A stretch of 64,000 nucleotides of DNA from Sphingomonas lenta (GTDB taxonomy: Bacteria; Pseudomonadota; Alphaproteobacteria; Sphingomonadales; Sphingomonadaceae). The stretch spans positions 1 through 64,000 of the forward strand of contig NZ_NSLI01000005.1 in NCBI RefSeq assembly GCF_002288825.1. The letters are read 5' to 3'. Of this stretch, positions 22,596 through 32,555 are shown piece after piece. How positions within the stretch are numbered: the first letter of the stretch is position 1; the number at the start of each line of letters is the position of its first letter. The notes under the pieces are model-generated. The model was not told where the DNA came from, searched no databases, and saw only the letters and a program-made list of their open reading frames with translations. A program made the position numbers and the translations under genes.

Positions 22596-25511
22596 ATGCG
22601 CCTGCGCGGGTGGTTGGTCTTGAGTCTGTGGCTCGCGGGCGGGGCGGGCGCGGCGTCGTCGCAGCGGGAGCCGGCGGAAGCGGCGGTGGCGCACGGCAAT
22701 CCGAGCCTCACCGCGCTGGTGGCGGGCGTGCGCAGCGAGGCGGCGCGGCGCCAGCTCCCGCCCAAGCGGTTCGACCTCACGCTCGACGCGCGGGGCGCGG
22801 TCGCGCGGGGTGAGGTGACGGTGAGCTTCGCCTATCCGGGGCCGGAGACGGTGGAGGGCGACTTCCGACTGGCGCTGCCGGCGGACGCGGTGGTGACGGG
22901 CTATGCGCTCGACATTGGCGGACGGTTGGTGGACGGGGTGCTCGTCGACCGGCCGCAGGCCAAGGCGGTGTACGAGGCGCGGGTGCGTCAGCGGATCGAC
23001 CCCGGCCTGGCGGAGGTGACGCCCGAGGGGACGTTCCGGACGCGCGTGTTCCCCATCGGGCCGGGCGGGCGGACGATCCGCGTGCGCTTCGCGGCGCCGG
23101 TCGGGCCGGAGGGGCTGCGGATGCCGATCCAGCTGGCGCGGCCGACCGAGGGCTGGTCGATCGCGGTGCGGAGCGAGGGGGCGGAGGCCGCGCCGACCCT
23201 GGTGCTGCCGGGCCGCGGCGTCGCGCGGATGCGCGCGGCGGACGGCGGGTTCGAGGCGCGGGCGCAGGGCGGGGCGGAGCCGCTGGACGGCGACCTGGTG
23301 CTGGGGCCGCCCGCGCTGCCGGACGCGTTGGCGAGCCGGCATCCCACGGGCGAACGCTACCTGCAGCTGTCGGGCGCGCTGCCGACGGGGCGGGCGGCGC
23401 GGCCGGAGCGGGTGCGGATCTACTGGGACCGGTCGCGCTCGCGGATCGGCGACCGGCTGGAGGCGGAGCTGGGCGTGGTGGCCCGGGTGCTCGAGCGCTG
23501 GCGGCCGGGCGCGGTTGAGATCGTGGCGTTCAACTCGAGCGCGCCCGTGCGCTTCACGGCGGCGACGCCGGCGGCCGCGGTCGAGCGGCTGCGCGGGCTG
23601 CGGTATCGGGGCGGGACGAGCTTCGAGGGATTGGGCGGAGAGGGGCCGGCGGACCGGTGCCTCCTGTTCTCGGACGGGGCGGCGACGATCGACCGCGCCG
23701 CGCGGTTCCAGCCCGCCTGCCCGCTGGACGCGGTGACGTCGAGCGCGGCGGCGGACCTGGGAATGCTGCGCCACATGGCGCAGGCGGGCGGCGGGCGGCT
23801 GCACAGCCTGGTCGGGCGCGACGGGAACGAGGTCGCGGACGCGGTGGTGGCGATGCGGCCGGCGGTGACGGGGGTGGCGGACGGCGCCGGCCGCGCGCTG
23901 CCGTTCGTGGCGCTGCCCGCGGAGGCCGGGCGCTGGACGGTGCTGGCGCGCGCGCCGGACGCGGGCGGGGTGAGCGTGTCGACCACGGGCGGCGGGCGGA
24001 TCGCGCGCGCGGTCCCGGCCGACGCACCGGCGTTCGACGGCGAGGGGGCGCTGCTGGCGCGCGACCGGCTGGCGACGCTGGGGGCGACGGAACGGCGTTC
24101 CGATTACGTGGCGCTCAGCCGCCGCTACTCGATCGCGTCGCCGAGCCTGTCGTTCCTGGTGCTGGAGACGCCGGCCGATTACGTTCAGGCGGACATCGCG
24201 CCGCCGGCGAACTTCCCCGACGAGATGCGCGCCGATTACCTCCAACTGCTCAAAGCCGCGGAGACTAGGCGCGGGGAGGAGCGCGAAGGGCGGCTGGCGC
24301 TGGTGGTGAAGCAGTGGGGCGAGCAGGTCGCGTGGTGGGAGCGGCGCTTCGATCCGCCCGCGCCGGGATCGGTGAAGACGGCCGAGGGCGGGGGCGAGAG
24401 CATCGTCGTGACCGGATCGCGCGTGCGGCCGCAGCGGGGGGACGCGGGTGCACCGCCGCCTCCACCGCCGCCCCCTCCACCGCCGCCCGTGATGGCGCCC
24501 GCGCCGGCCGCACCCGAGGCGGTGCAGGACATGGTGGTGGCGGGGCAGCGGCGGACGGCCGCGGCGCCCGACGCGCGCCCGGCGGTGCAGATCGACGCGT
24601 GGCAGCCGGACCGGCCGTACCTGAAGGCGCTGGACGCCGCGCCCGAGCGGTTCGACGCGGTGTTCGATGAGCAGGAGCGGCTGCACGGGTCGCTTCCCGC
24701 CTTCTACCTGGACGTGGCGGAGTGGCTGCGGCGGCGCGGGCGGACGGCGGAGGCGGTGGAGACGGTGCTCGCCGCCTTGGAGACGCCCAGCGCCAATGAG
24801 GTGACGCTGGGGATCGTCGCGGCGCGGCTGGAGCGGTACGGTTCGATCGACCGGGCGGTGGAGCTGCGCGAGCGACATGCGGCGCTCGACCCGTCGCGGC
24901 CGCAGCCCAGGCGGCTGCTGGCGTTGGCGCTGGCCAAGCGGGCGGCGGCCGGGGCGGCGGGCGCGCGCGCGGACCTGGAGCGCGCGGTGGCGTTGCTGGG
25001 GGCGGTGGCGACCGAGCCGCTGGACGCGCGCTGGGCGGGGATCGACATGATCTCGCTGATGGAGGCGAATGCGCTGATCCCGCGGTTGCGGCGGCTGGGC
25101 GGCCGCGCCGAGCTCGACCCGAGGCTGGTCAAGCCGCTCGACGCGGACGTCCGGGTGGTGGTCGACTGGACCACGGACGCGACCGACCTGGACCTGTGGG
25201 TGGACGAGCCGAGCGGCGAGCGCGCCATCTACAGCCACCCGCGCAGCCGGTCGGGCGGGCACCTGTCGGACGACATGACGCAGGGGTATGGGCCGGAGGA
25301 GTATTGGATCCGTCGCGCGCCGTCGGGCGCGTTCCAGGTCAGCGCCAACGTGTTCGCGGCCGACCGGCTGGACCCGAACGGCGCGTCGCTGATCGCCGCG
25401 CGCATCATCCGCGACTGGGGCCGGCCGACCGAGCGCGAGGAGGCGGTCGACATCGAGCTGACGGGCAGCGACCGCGGGCAGCGGCGGATCGGGCGGGTGG
25501 TGGTGCGCTGA
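22596..25511 (+). CDS. Secreted VIT/vWA-domain protein with DUF2135-like C-terminus
   Basis: The 971-aa protein starts at ATG 22596, chosen because GGGGGAGG lies 7 bases upstream and the signal peptide MRLRGWLVLSLWLAGGAGA follows. An N-terminal VIT domain (about 50-200; VTVSFAYPGPETVEGDFRL, KAVYEARVRQRIDP) precedes a vWA-like domain whose metal site DRSRS (DxSxS) is kept in YWDRSRSRIGD. A mid-region carries ESIVVTGSRV, a 12-proline tract, and MVVAGQRRT. TPR-like helices follow, then DUF2135-like VDWTTDATDLDLWVDEPSG and EEYWIRRAPSG. IVVTGSR is usually the N-terminal signature of TonB-dependent receptors, so its presence here is odd. Likely periplasmic or surface; role unknown. Confidence 0.85.
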   Translation: MRLRGWLVLSLWLAGGAGAASSQREPAEAAVAHGNPSLTALVAGVRSEAARRQLPPKRFDLTLDARGAVARGEVTVSFAYPGPETVEGDFRLALPADAVVTGYALDIGGRLVDGVLVDRPQAKAVYEARVRQRIDPGLAEVTPEGTFRTRVFPIGPGGRTIRVRFAAPVGPEGLRMPIQLARPTEGWSIAVRSEGAEAAPTLVLPGRGVARMRAADGGFEARAQGGAEPLDGDLVLGPPALPDALASRHPTGERYLQLSGALPTGRAARPERVRIYWDRSRSRIGDRLEAELGVVARVLERWRPGAVEIVAFNSSAPVRFTAATPAAAVERLRGLRYRGGTSFEGLGGEGPADRCLLFSDGAATIDRAARFQPACPLDAVTSSAAADLGMLRHMAQAGGGRLHSLVGRDGNEVADAVVAMRPAVTGVADGAGRALPFVALPAEAGRWTVLARAPDAGGVSVSTTGGGRIARAVPADAPAFDGEGALLARDRLATLGATERRSDYVALSRRYSIASPSLSFLVLETPADYVQADIAPPANFPDEMRADYLQLLKAAETRRGEEREGRLALVVKQWGEQVAWWERRFDPPAPGSVKTAEGGGESIVVTGSRVRPQRGDAGAPPPPPPPPPPPPVMAPAPAAPEAVQDMVVAGQRRTAAAPDARPAVQIDAWQPDRPYLKALDAAPERFDAVFDEQERLHGSLPAFYLDVAEWLRRRGRTAEAVETVLAALETPSANEVTLGIVAARLERYGSIDRAVELRERHAALDPSRPQPRRLLALALAKRAAAGAAGARADLERAVALLGAVATEPLDARWAGIDMISLMEANALIPRLRRLGGRAELDPRLVKPLDADVRVVVDWTTDATDLDLWVDEPSGERAIYSHPRSRSGGHLSDDMTQGYGPEEYWIRRAPSGAFQVSANVFAADRLDPNGASLIAARIIRDWGRPTEREEAVDIELTGSDRGQRRIGRVVVR

Positions 25512-25567
25512 CCTAGAGGCCCCAAGACCGCTGGCGGAACCGCGGGCGGACGGTTAACGGTCGGGCG

Positions 25568-28500
25568 ATGGCTGATCCAGGTGAAACGCCGGCCCGCGAC
25601 GCGTTCGATCGAGGCCGCCGGGCCGACCCGCCCGCGATGGGCGACGAGCTGCTGCGCCGGATGCTGGAGAGCTCGGCCGACTGCATCAAGCTGCTCGATC
25701 TCGGCGGGCGGCTGGAGTTCATGTCGGAGAACGGCATGTGCGCCATGGAGATCGACAATTTCGGCGCGGTCGCGGGCGGGTGCTGGTCCGATTTCTGGGA
25801 GGGCGAGGAGCGGGCCAAGGTCTTGGCCGCGATGGACGAGGCGCGCGCGGGGCGCTTCGGGCGGTTCCAGGGCCATGCGCGCACCTTCAAGGGCGCGTCC
25901 CGCTGGTGGGACGTGACGGTGACGCCCATCGACGACGCGGACGGGCGGCCGGAGAAGCTGCTGGCCGTCTCGCGCGACGTCACGGCCGAGCACGAGCACG
26001 CGGCGGCGTTGCGCGACAGCGCGGCGCGGCTCGCGCTGCTCGACGAGCTCGGTAGCGCGACCGCGGGGCTGGCGGACGCGGATGCGGTGCTGGCGGCCAC
26101 CACGCGGGTCGTCGGCGAGCGCATGGGCGTGTCGATCTGCGCGTACGCCGACATGGATCCGGACGAGGACGGGTTCACGATCCGCGGCGACTGGGCCGCG
26201 CCGGGGTCGCGGTCGATCGTGGGGCGGTATCGGCTGGCGGACTTCGGCAAGCTGGCGGTCCAGGAGCTGGGGGCCGGGCGGCCGCTGGTCATCAACGACA
26301 ATTCCCGGGAGATCGCGCCGGAGGAGGCCGCGACGTTCCAGGCGATCGGCATCGCGGCGACGATCTGCATGCCGCTGGTCAAGGACGGCCGGCTCACCGC
26401 GCTGATGGCGGTCCACCACGTCCGGCCGCATCGCTGGACGGAAGCGGAACTCCTGACGATCCGCGAGGTGACGGAGCGGAGCTGGGCGCACGTCCAGCGC
26501 GTCGGCATCGCGGCGTCGCTCGCGGAGAGCGAGGCGCTGCTGAACGCGGTGATCGACGCCATGCCGGTAGGCGTGATCGTGGCGGACGCGGCCGGCCGCA
26601 TCCTGCGCGACAACGCGGCCAATCGCGAGCTGTGGGGCGTGCCGCCGGACACGGCGGGTTGGGAGGGCTATGGCGAATGGGAGGGCTACTGGCCCGAGAC
26701 CGGCGAGCGCATTCAGGCGCATGAATGGGGAATGGCGCGCGCGCTGCTGACCGGCGAGAGGGTGCGCGACGAGTTGGTGGAGAGCGTGCGCTTCGACACC
26801 GGGGAGCGGCGCTTCTTCCTCAACTCCGCCTCGCCCGTGCGCGACGTGGAGGGCCGGATCGTGGCCGGCGTGGTCGGGGCCGTCGACGTGACCGAACGTC
26901 GAGCCGTGGAGCAGCGGCTACGCGAAGCCGAGGAGCGGTTCCGCAACATGGCGGACCACGCGCCCGTGATGGTGTGGACCACCGATCCGAGCGGCTACTG
27001 CACCTATCTCAACCGCGCCTGGTACCAATTCACGGGGCAGAGCGAAGCCGAAGCCGAAGGCTTCGGCTGGCTGGAGGCGACGCATCCCGACGATGCGGCG
27101 GAGGCGGAGCGCGTCTTCCTGGAGGCGAACGCGGCGCGCACGCCGTTCCGTCTCGAGTACCGGCTGCGCCACAAGGACGGCGGCCATCGCTGGGCGATCG
27201 ACGCGGCGTCGCCGCGGTTCGGGTCGGGCGGCGAGTTCCTCGGCTATGTCGGCTCCGTCCTCGACATCCACGACCGGCGCGAGGCGGAAGGTGCCTTGCG
27301 CGAAAGCGAGGCGCGCTACCGCGCCCTGTTCGAGAACATCGACGCTGGGTTCTGCATCGTCGAGATGAGGTTCGAGGGCGAGCGCGCGGTCGATTACCGG
27401 ATGACGGAGGTGAACCCGGCGTTCGCGCGGCAGACGGGCGCGGGCGACGTGGCGGGCAAGTGGGTGAGCGAGTTCGCCCCCGACCTGGAACGCCACTGGT
27501 TCGACACCTATGGACGCGTGGCGCTGACGGGCGAACCTGCGCGGTTCGAGAACGAGGCGGCGCCGTTCGGCCGTTGGTACGACGTGCACGCGTTTCGCAC
27601 CGGCCGGCCGGAGGAGCGGCGCGTCGCGATCCTATTCAACGACATCAGCGCCCGGCGGCGCGCGGAGCAGGAGCTGCGCGAGCTCAACCGGACGCTGGAG
27701 CGCCGCGTCCAAGAGGAGGTGGAGGAGCGCACGCGCGCCGAGGAGGCGCTGCGCCAGGCGCAGAAGCTGGAGGCGGTCGGCCAGCTGACGGGCGGGATCG
27801 CGCACGATTTCAACAACCTGCTGACGGTGGTGGTCGGCAACATCGACATGGGGCTGCGCGCGCTGGAGCAGGCGGGCGGCGAGCCGCGCGTGCGCCGCGC
27901 GCTCGACCAGGCGCAGAAGGGTGCGGAGCGGGCGGCGTCGCTGACGCAACGGCTGCTGGCGTTCAGCCGCCGCCAGCCGCTGGCGCCCAAGCCGGTCGAC
28001 GTGGACAAGCTGGTGCCGGGCATGAGCGACCTGCTCAACCGCTCGCTGGGCGAGACGGTGAAGCTGGAGATCGTGACCTCGCCCGGCTTATGGCGCGTCG
28101 AGGCGGACCCGAACCAGCTGGAGAGCGCGATCCTGAACCTGGCGATCAACGCGCGCGACGCGATGCCGCAGGGAGGGTCGCTGACGATCGACACCGCCAA
28201 TGCGCGGCTCGACGAGGCGTACAGCGCGACCCACGCCGAGGTCGCGCCGGGCCAGTACGTCGTCGTCACCGTGACCGACACGGGCGAGGGCATGCCGCGC
28301 GAGCTGCTGGACAAGGTGTTTGAGCCCTTCTTCACCACCAAGGAGGTGGGCAAGGGCACGGGGCTGGGGCTGTCGATGGTGTACGGCTTCGTCAAGCAGT
28401 CGGGCGGCCATGTGAAGATCTACTCGGAGGAGGGGCGCGGCACGTCGGTCAAGCTGTACCTGCCCAGGCTGCTGAGCGGGGCCGAGGAGGCCAAGGAGGC

Positions 28501-29284
28501 GGTGCTGACGCCGGGGCTGGAGGTGAGCCGGCGCGCCGAGGTGGTGCTGGTGACGGAGGACGACGACGACGTCCGCGCCTATACCGTCGAGTGCCTGCGC
28601 GAGCTGGGGTACAGGGTGCTGGAGGCGCATGACGGCCCGTCGGCGCTCCGGTTGCTCGACCGCCAGGGGCAGGAGGTGGACCTCTTGTTCACCGACGTGG
28701 TGATGCCGGGCATGTCGGGGCGCGAGCTGGTGGACGTCGCGCGCGAGCGGCGGCCGGGGCTGAAGGTGCTCTACACGAGCGGCTATACGCGCGACGCGAT
28801 CATGCATGGCGGGCGGCTGGAGCCCGGCGTGGAGATGATCGCCAAGCCGTTCACCTTTCAAGCGCTGGCGCAGAAGGTGCGCGACGTGCTGGAGGCGGGG
28901 ACCACCAAGCGCGTGCTGATCGCGCAGGGCGACGCCACGGTGCGCGCGCTGGCGGCCGAGGCGCTGGGCGGGGTGGGCTACTCGGTCGACGAGGCGGCGA
29001 CGGCGGCGGAGGTGCTGGGGCGCGTTCGCGCGGCGCAGGGCCGGTACGACGCGGTAGTGCTGGACGCCGGCTTGCCCGACAAGGCGGGCGACGCGGTGCT
29101 CGCCGAATTGCGCGCGCTGCACGCGGACATGCCGATTCTGTTGGCGGTGGCGGCGGGAGAGGAGGCCGGCCTGCGCGAGCGGCTGGCGGGGGACCGCTGC
29201 GCGGGCGTGATCGCCAGGCCGTTCACGGGCGGGCGGTTGGCGGAGGCGCTCAGGGAACTGGGCGTGCGGTGCGCGCGGCGGTAG
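25568..29284 (+). CDS. GAF/PAS hybrid histidine kinase with two receivers
   Basis: Order in this 1238-aa sensor: PAS (about 30-145), GAF (about 150-320; GVSICAYADMD, ICMPLVKDGRLTALMAVHH), three PAS domains (about 325-450, 455-580, 585-705), HisKA with H746 in GGIAHDFNNLL, and HATPase (NLAINARDAM, DTGEGMP, EPFFTTKEVGKGTGLGLS). Receiver 1 has D1043 in FTDVVMPG and AKPFT. Receiver 2 has VLDAGLPD (D1166), but IARPFT replaces the conserved Lys and an acidic pocket residue is missing. Receiver 2 may therefore be a non-canonical, signal-independent domain. No membrane segments. The kinase core is closely related to that of the 10.7-kb sensor, though the input domains differ. Confidence 0.92.
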   Translation: MADPGETPARDAFDRGRRADPPAMGDELLRRMLESSADCIKLLDLGGRLEFMSENGMCAMEIDNFGAVAGGCWSDFWEGEERAKVLAAMDEARAGRFGRFQGHARTFKGASRWWDVTVTPIDDADGRPEKLLAVSRDVTAEHEHAAALRDSAARLALLDELGSATAGLADADAVLAATTRVVGERMGVSICAYADMDPDEDGFTIRGDWAAPGSRSIVGRYRLADFGKLAVQELGAGRPLVINDNSREIAPEEAATFQAIGIAATICMPLVKDGRLTALMAVHHVRPHRWTEAELLTIREVTERSWAHVQRVGIAASLAESEALLNAVIDAMPVGVIVADAAGRILRDNAANRELWGVPPDTAGWEGYGEWEGYWPETGERIQAHEWGMARALLTGERVRDELVESVRFDTGERRFFLNSASPVRDVEGRIVAGVVGAVDVTERRAVEQRLREAEERFRNMADHAPVMVWTTDPSGYCTYLNRAWYQFTGQSEAEAEGFGWLEATHPDDAAEAERVFLEANAARTPFRLEYRLRHKDGGHRWAIDAASPRFGSGGEFLGYVGSVLDIHDRREAEGALRESEARYRALFENIDAGFCIVEMRFEGERAVDYRMTEVNPAFARQTGAGDVAGKWVSEFAPDLERHWFDTYGRVALTGEPARFENEAAPFGRWYDVHAFRTGRPEERRVAILFNDISARRRAEQELRELNRTLERRVQEEVEERTRAEEALRQAQKLEAVGQLTGGIAHDFNNLLTVVVGNIDMGLRALEQAGGEPRVRRALDQAQKGAERAASLTQRLLAFSRRQPLAPKPVDVDKLVPGMSDLLNRSLGETVKLEIVTSPGLWRVEADPNQLESAILNLAINARDAMPQGGSLTIDTANARLDEAYSATHAEVAPGQYVVVTVTDTGEGMPRELLDKVFEPFFTTKEVGKGTGLGLSMVYGFVKQSGGHVKIYSEEGRGTSVKLYLPRLLSGAEEAKEAVLTPGLEVSRRAEVVLVTEDDDDVRAYTVECLRELGYRVLEAHDGPSALRLLDRQGQEVDLLFTDVVMPGMSGRELVDVARERRPGLKVLYTSGYTRDAIMHGGRLEPGVEMIAKPFTFQALAQKVRDVLEAGTTKRVLIAQGDATVRALAAEALGGVGYSVDEAATAAEVLGRVRAAQGRYDAVVLDAGLPDKAGDAVLAELRALHADMPILLAVAAGEEAGLRERLAGDRCAGVIARPFTGGRLAEALRELGVRCARR

Positions 29285-29302
29285 GGATGGGGCTCTCTCC
29301 AA

Positions 29303-29393
29303 CCTTCCGTTCGCCCTGAGCTTGTCGAAGGGCTGTTCTTCTTACGGCAGCGAAGAAGGACGGTACTTCGACAAGCTCAGCACGAACGGAAAG
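29303..29393. repeat. GAGCTTGTCGAAG/CTTCGACAAGCTC inverted repeat
   Basis: This imperfect long hairpin has arms ccttccgttcgccctgagc, ttgtcgaagggctgttcttc and the matching gaagaaggacggtac, ttcgacaagctcagcacg, aacggaaagg. The arm cttcgacaagctcag is a common dispersed repeat in sphingomonads. It lies after the hybrid-kinase stop and may act as a terminator-like structure. Confidence 0.75.
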
Positions 29394-29414
29394 GGAATGA
29401 TATCCGTATCGATC

Positions 29415-29551
29415 TCACGCCCCCGGCGCGACCACCAGGCATAGGTCGCCATCGACCGTGATCGTCGCGCCGGGCGCGCGGGCCCGAGCGCGAAGCTTCG
29501 CTTGGGACGGGCGCAGCGGAAATCCGGCTGATCCGGCGGCCGCGCGCGTCT
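29415..29551 (-). pseudogene. Possible 3' gene remnant
   Basis: On the minus strand about 45 codons without a start (FPLRPSQAKLRARA, then PGATITVDGDLCLVVAPGA, then TGA) read like a real C-terminus. An in-frame stop directly precedes them, at the start region of cysD. This could be the stranded tail of a gene lost by rearrangement between the kinase and cysD. Equally it may be chance; there is no start or ribosome-binding site. Confidence 0.3.
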
Positions 29552-29553
29552 AG

Positions 29554-30459
29554 ATGACGGGCATGCCGATGACCCATCTCGACCGGCTGGAGGCCGAGGC
29601 GATCCACGTGATGCGCGAGGTCGCGGCCGAGGCGGAGCGGCCGGTGATGCTGTATTCGGTGGGGAAGGACTCCGCCGTGATGCTGCACCTGGCGCGCAAG
29701 GCGTTCTTTCCGGGCGTGCCGCCTTTTCCGCTGCTGCATGTGGATACGACGTGGAAGTTCCGGGCGATGTACGCGTTGCGCGACAGGGCGGCGGCCGCGG
29801 CGGGGATGGAGCTGATCGTCCACCGCAACCCGGACGCGGAGGCGCGCGGGATCAATCCGTTCGACCACGGGTCGCTGCACACCGATCTGTGGAAGACGCA
29901 AGGGCTGCGGCAGGCGCTGGACCAGCACGGGTTCGACGCTGCGTTCGGGGGCGCCAGGCGCGACGAGGAGGCGAGCCGCGCCAAGGAGCGGGTATTCTCG
30001 TTCCGGTCGGCGGGGCACGGGTGGGACCCGAAGAACCAGCGGCCGGAGCTCTGGCGGCTGTGCAACGCGAAGAAGCGGCGGGGCGAGTCGATCCGGGTGT
30101 TCCCCTTGTCGAATTGGACCGAGCTCGACGTGTGGCAATATATACGGCGCGAAGGGATCGAGATCGTGCCACTCTACTTCGCGGCGGCGAGGCCCACCGT
30201 CGAGCGCGACGGGCTGATCCTGATGGTGGACGACGAGCGGTTCCGGCTGGCTCCGGGCGAGACGCCCGTGGAGCGGTCGGTGCGGTTTCGGACGCTGGGG
30301 TGCTATCCGCTGACGGGGGCGGTCGAGAGCGGGGCGACGACGCTGGACGCGGTGATCCAGGAGATGCTGCTGACGACGACGTCCGAGCGGCAGGGCCGGG
30401 CGATCGACCGCGACCAGGCGGCGAGCATGGAGAAGAAGAAGCGGGAGGGGTATTTCTGA
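29554..30459 (+). CDS. cysD: Sulfate adenylyltransferase subunit 2
   Basis: CysD is the catalytic ATP-sulfurylase subunit that makes APS from sulfate and ATP with the GTPase CysN. The 301-aa protein has the PP-loop [57 protein letters not shown] and the conserved C-terminus [21 protein letters not shown]. Three in-frame ATGs (29554, 29563, 29569) are possible; [18 protein letters not shown] is the conserved beginning. Followed by a repeat and cysNC in the same direction. Confidence 0.97.
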   Translation: MTGMPMTHLDRLEAEAIHVMREVAAEAERPVMLYSVGKDSAVMLHLARKAFFPGVPPFPLLHVDTTWKFRAMYALRDRAAAAAGMELIVHRNPDAEARGINPFDHGSLHTDLWKTQGLRQALDQHGFDAAFGGARRDEEASRAKERVFSFRSAGHGWDPKNQRPELWRLCNAKKRRGESIRVFPLSNWTELDVWQYIRREGIEIVPLYFAAARPTVERDGLILMVDDERFRLAPGETPVERSVRFRTLGCYPLTGAVESGATTLDAVIQEMLLTTTSERQGRAIDRDQAASMEKKKREGYF

Positions 30460-30467
30460 TGGGGGGC

Positions 30468-30652
30468 TACACTGTCTCCCTCTCCCCTCTGGGGCGCATT
30501 GGGTCGGCCATGCCCCCGGCATGGCCTAAACAGCCCGGGGGGCTGTTTACCCGATGCGGGCAGGGGAGAGGGGCAGCGTCGAGGTGGTGGCGCACTGCCC
30601 CTCTCCCGACCTCGCTGCGCTCGGCCACCCTCTCCCCGGAGGGGAGAGGGAG
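30468..30652. repeat. Palindromic repeat cluster between cysD and cysNC
   Basis: Nested inverted repeats fill the 193-base gap: ccatgccccc/ggcatgg, aacagcccggggggctgtt, and an outer pair ccctctcccc...ggggagaggg. The right end, ggaggggagaggg, lies immediately before the cysNC ATG and makes its Shine-Dalgarno sequence. Such elements could lower or decouple downstream expression. Confidence 0.75.
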
Positions 30653-32548
30653 ATGAGCTACCGACCACCCGCCCAGGTCGCATCCGACATCGACGGCTAT
30701 CTCCGCGCGCGTGAGGGGAAGGACCTGCTGCGCTTCATCACATGCGGGAGCGTGGACGACGGGAAGTCGACGCTGATCGGGCGGCTGCTGTACGACTCCC
30801 GCCAGATCTTCGTGGACCAACTCGAGCGGTTGGAGGCGGACTCTAGGCGGGTGGGGACGCAAGGAAGCGAGATCGACTTCGCGCTGCTCGTCGACGGGCT
30901 CGCCGCCGAGCGCGAGCAGGGGATCACGATCGACGTCGCCTACCGCTTCTTCGCGACGGAGGGCCGCAAGTTCATCGTCGCCGACACGCCGGGGCACGAG
31001 CAGTACACGCGCAACATGGTGACGGGCGCGTCGACCGCGGACCTCGCCGTCATCCTGGTGGACGCGCGCAAGGGCGTGCTGACGCAGACGCGGCGGCACG
31101 CGTACCTCACGCACCTGCTAGGCGTGCGGCGGATGGTGCTGGCGGTGAACAAGATGGACCTGGTGGGCTACGACCAGGGCGTGTTCGACGCGATCGTGGG
31201 CGAGTTCGCCGCCTTCGCCGAGCGGATCGGGGCGGGGGAGACGGTCGCGATCCCGATCTCCGGCTTCCGGGGGGACAATGTCGCGGCGCGGTCGGAGGCG
31301 ATGGCGTGGTATGCGGGGCCGACGCTGATCGAGCATCTGGAGACCGTGCCCGTCGACGCGGATGCAGCGGCGGGGCGGCCGTTCCGGATGCCGGTGCAGT
31401 GGGTCAACCGGCCCGACCAGTCGTTCCGCGGCTTTTCGGGGCTGGTAACCGACGGGACGGTCCGGCCCGGCGACGCGGTGCGCGTGCTGCCGTCGGGGCG
31501 GACGAGCAGCGTCCAGCGGATCGTGACGTTCGATGGCGACTTGCCCCAGGCGGAGGCGGGGCGGTCGGTGACGCTGACGCTCAAGGACGAGGTCGACTGC
31601 TCGCGCGGCGACGTGATCGCGGCCGCCGCAGCGCCGCCGGAGGTCGCGGACCAGTTCGAGGCGACGATCGTGTGGATGGCGGACGAGCCGCTGCTGCCGG
31701 GCCGCGGCTACTGGCTGAAGCTGGGAACGCAGACGGTCACCGCGCAGGTGCAGGCGCCGAAATACCGCGTCGACGTCGACACGTTGGAGCATCTGGCGGC
31801 CAAGACGCTGGAGCTGAACGGCATCGGCGTCGCGAACGTCGCGACCGACCGCCCGATCGTCTTCGAGCCGTACGCCGACAGCCGCGATCTCGGCGGGTTC
31901 GTGCTGATCGACAAGGAGACGAACGCGACCGTGGGCGCGGGGCTGCTGCACTTCGCGCTCCGGCGGGCGAAGAACGTGCACGCCTACACGCTCGACGTGA
32001 CGCGCGAGAGCCGGGCCGAGCTCAAGAACCAGCGGCCGCTGGTCCTGTGGTTCACCGGCCTGAGCGGCGCGGGCAAGTCGACGATCGCCAACCTCGTCGA
32101 GAAGAAGCTCCGGCGCATGAACCGGCACACCTTCCTGCTCGACGGCGACAATGTCCGCCACGGGCTGTGCCGCGATCTGGGGTTCACCGACGCCGACCGG
32201 GTGGAGAACATCCGGCGCGTGGGCGAGGTGGCGCGGCTCATGACGGACGCGGGGCTGATCGTGATCACCGCCTTCATCTCGCCGTTCCGCGCCGAGCGCG
32301 AGATGGTGCGCGCGCTGATGGCGCCCGGCGAGTTCGTGGAGGTGTTCGTAGACACGCCGCTCGCCGAGGCGGAACGGCGGGACGTGAAAGGGCTGTACCG
32401 GAAAGCGCGGTCGGGGGAGCTCCGAAACTTCACCGGGATCGACAGTCCGTACGAGCCGCCGGTCGAGCCGGAGCTGCGCATCGACACGACGCGGGTGACG
32501 CCGGACGAGGCGGCGGAGATGGTGGTGCGGTTGGTGGTGGGGGAGTGA
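30653..32548 (+). CDS. cysNC: Bifunctional sulfate adenylyltransferase GTPase / APS kinase
   Basis: The N-terminal two thirds of this 631-aa protein are CysN, an EF-Tu-like GTPase: G1 [29 protein letters not shown]3 [13 protein letters not shown] and G4 NKMD, then beta-barrel domains. The C-terminal third from about residue 460 is APS kinase (CysC) with P-loop [20 protein letters not shown] and [10 protein letters not shown]. The fusion makes PAPS from the APS produced with CysD. ATG 30653 ([17 protein letters not shown]) is chosen, since upstream codons are repeat sequence. The two genes form one sulfate-activation operon; cysH is not in the window. Confidence 0.97.
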   Translation: MSYRPPAQVASDIDGYLRAREGKDLLRFITCGSVDDGKSTLIGRLLYDSRQIFVDQLERLEADSRRVGTQGSEIDFALLVDGLAAEREQGITIDVAYRFFATEGRKFIVADTPGHEQYTRNMVTGASTADLAVILVDARKGVLTQTRRHAYLTHLLGVRRMVLAVNKMDLVGYDQGVFDAIVGEFAAFAERIGAGETVAIPISGFRGDNVAARSEAMAWYAGPTLIEHLETVPVDADAAAGRPFRMPVQWVNRPDQSFRGFSGLVTDGTVRPGDAVRVLPSGRTSSVQRIVTFDGDLPQAEAGRSVTLTLKDEVDCSRGDVIAAAAAPPEVADQFEATIVWMADEPLLPGRGYWLKLGTQTVTAQVQAPKYRVDVDTLEHLAAKTLELNGIGVANVATDRPIVFEPYADSRDLGGFVLIDKETNATVGAGLLHFALRRAKNVHAYTLDVTRESRAELKNQRPLVLWFTGLSGAGKSTIANLVEKKLRRMNRHTFLLDGDNVRHGLCRDLGFTDADRVENIRRVGEVARLMTDAGLIVITAFISPFRAEREMVRALMAPGEFVEVFVDTPLAEAERRDVKGLYRKARSGELRNFTGIDSPYEPPVEPELRIDTTRVTPDEAAEMVVRLVVGE

Positions 32549-32555
32549 TCTAAGC

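Noticed and set aside
24451..24492. Proline-codon microrepeat (ccgccgcct type) as a possible CRISPR or VNTR
   Set aside because: It is a polyproline tract inside a coding region with no spacer structure; tandem expansion cannot be judged from one sequence.
22563..25262. Roughly 900-codon minus-strand open frame opposite the VIT/vWA gene
   Set aside because: It is an Arg/His/Gln-rich shadow frame; the plus-strand gene has a signal peptide, ribosome-binding site and domains.
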